From: Saccoglossus kowalevskii
Lineage: Eukaryota > Hemichordata > Enteropneusta > Harrimaniidae
Direction: 5' to 3'
Length of the DNA stretch: 19,583 bases
Assembly (NCBI RefSeq): GCF_000003605.2
Contig: NW_003138320.1
Coordinates: 170,811 to 190,393, forward strand
Shown: positions 19,130 to 19,583 of the stretch, in pieces
Layout: each line of letters opens with the position of its first letter
Numbering within the stretch: the stretch's first letter is position 1
Made by a program: the position numbers and the translations under genes
Notes under the pieces: model-generated
What the model saw: only the letters and a program-made list of their open reading frames with translations
Told to the model about the DNA's origin: nothing
Databases searched by the model: none

Positions 19130-19583
19130 GTTAGTATTCTGTCATTTGCTCTTATTTTTTAATGACAGTGTTATCACTGCCCTCTACCACAACATTTAAA
19201 ATTCATTATTTTGAATATGTGAAGTCAAAGAAGCATACGTTGCTCAGTACACGACAGGCAAATGTTGAAATGCTTAAAGCGAACCTTAATTTATAGTTGT
19301 GTATATTCTAAACTGTATTCGAAATAATATTGCAGTGGTTTAATTTTGTTTTAATTATAACTGTAGTTTGGATAGGCATTTGAAGTGCTTGCCATGGAGG
19401 CCATTCATGGAGGGGAATAATTAACGAACGAACATATTTAACATCCGGGTACTTTTCAAAGCTATGACGTTTTAGTATCTGATCGCATTCGTATACGCCA
19501 TTGTACATAGCCGTTCATGCTGCCAAGCATTGTGTACTACTAGTATAAACTCGACTTTTATATGCACAATGTGCTTTTTAAAA
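19130..19583 (+). other. ALDH4A1 intron 7, start only
   Basis: Begins gttagt and reaches the window edge with no further exon. It contains a CATGGAGG-rich stretch at 19390-19422 that shares CATGGAGG with the 6403-6441 hairpin. Nothing else is recognised. Confidence 0.8.

Larger units (their letters stand above)
6225..19583 (+). other. ALDH4A1: ALDH4A1 gene, 5' half (runs off right edge)
   Basis: Gene-level entry for seven exons joined in phase. The enzyme oxidises L-glutamate gamma-semialdehyde (in equilibrium with delta-1-pyrroline-5-carboxylate) to glutamate with NAD+ in the mitochondrial matrix, the second step of proline breakdown. I identify it from near-continuous similarity to remembered animal ALDH4A1: TVANEP near the N-terminus, then LYQV-PF, AEIDAAAEL, EYRGLEGF, ISPFNFTAI, GNVVLWKPSDTAML, ILREAGLP, PADGP-FG and GINFTGSV. 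Visible functional residues are the ALDH active-site Asn (about N206, in SPFN), the cofactor-binding Lys of WKPSD (about K228) and the FTGS glycine turn (279-282). The catalytic Cys and Glu motifs lie beyond the right edge. About half of the roughly 560-residue family length is present. Introns 1-6 measure 7803, 905, 995, 1096, 597 and 658 bp. No frameshift or stop is seen in the joined frame. Confidence 0.95.

Overview
The window looks like invertebrate animal nuclear DNA: AT-rich, with long introns, GT-AG splice sites and many small non-autonomous repeats. A bivalve or related marine invertebrate is my best guess. It rests on a Pearl/CvA-like (Helentron-type) element with a 157-bp tandem core, on at least ten copies of TACATGT, and on the general repeat style. 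This placement is inference.

The one gene I can name is on the + strand: the 5' half of ALDH4A1, mitochondrial delta-1-pyrroline-5-carboxylate (glutamate-semialdehyde) dehydrogenase. Seven coding exons lie at 6225-6265, 14069-14168, 15074-15166, 16162-16209, 17306-17461, 18059-18283 and 18942-19129. They join in phase into 283 residues plus two bases of the next codon. The first exon is short and encodes an arginine-rich presequence; a 7.8-kb intron separates it from the second. The gene leaves the window on the right before the exons carrying the catalytic cysteine.

Head-to-head with it, on the - strand, I propose an unrecognised gene. Three exons (5436-5488, 2932-3130, 1376-1461) have usable splice sites and compatible phases, giving about 113 residues, and the gene probably runs out of the window on the left. 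The two predicted start codons are 736 bp apart, so the interval 5489-6224 may be a shared, bidirectional promoter.

The rest is introns and repeats. 1501-2182 is an array of a 58-bp unit. 3215-4195 is the Pearl/Helentron-like element. 4457-4611 is a small inverted-repeat element. About 7705-8312 is the decayed 3' end of a non-LTR retrotransposon, antisense inside ALDH4A1 intron 1. 9826-10020 is a short AT-rich direct repeat. 16404-16513 is a small hairpin element. A ~56-bp repeat occurs three times. I found no tRNA, rRNA, CRISPR or prokaryotic features.
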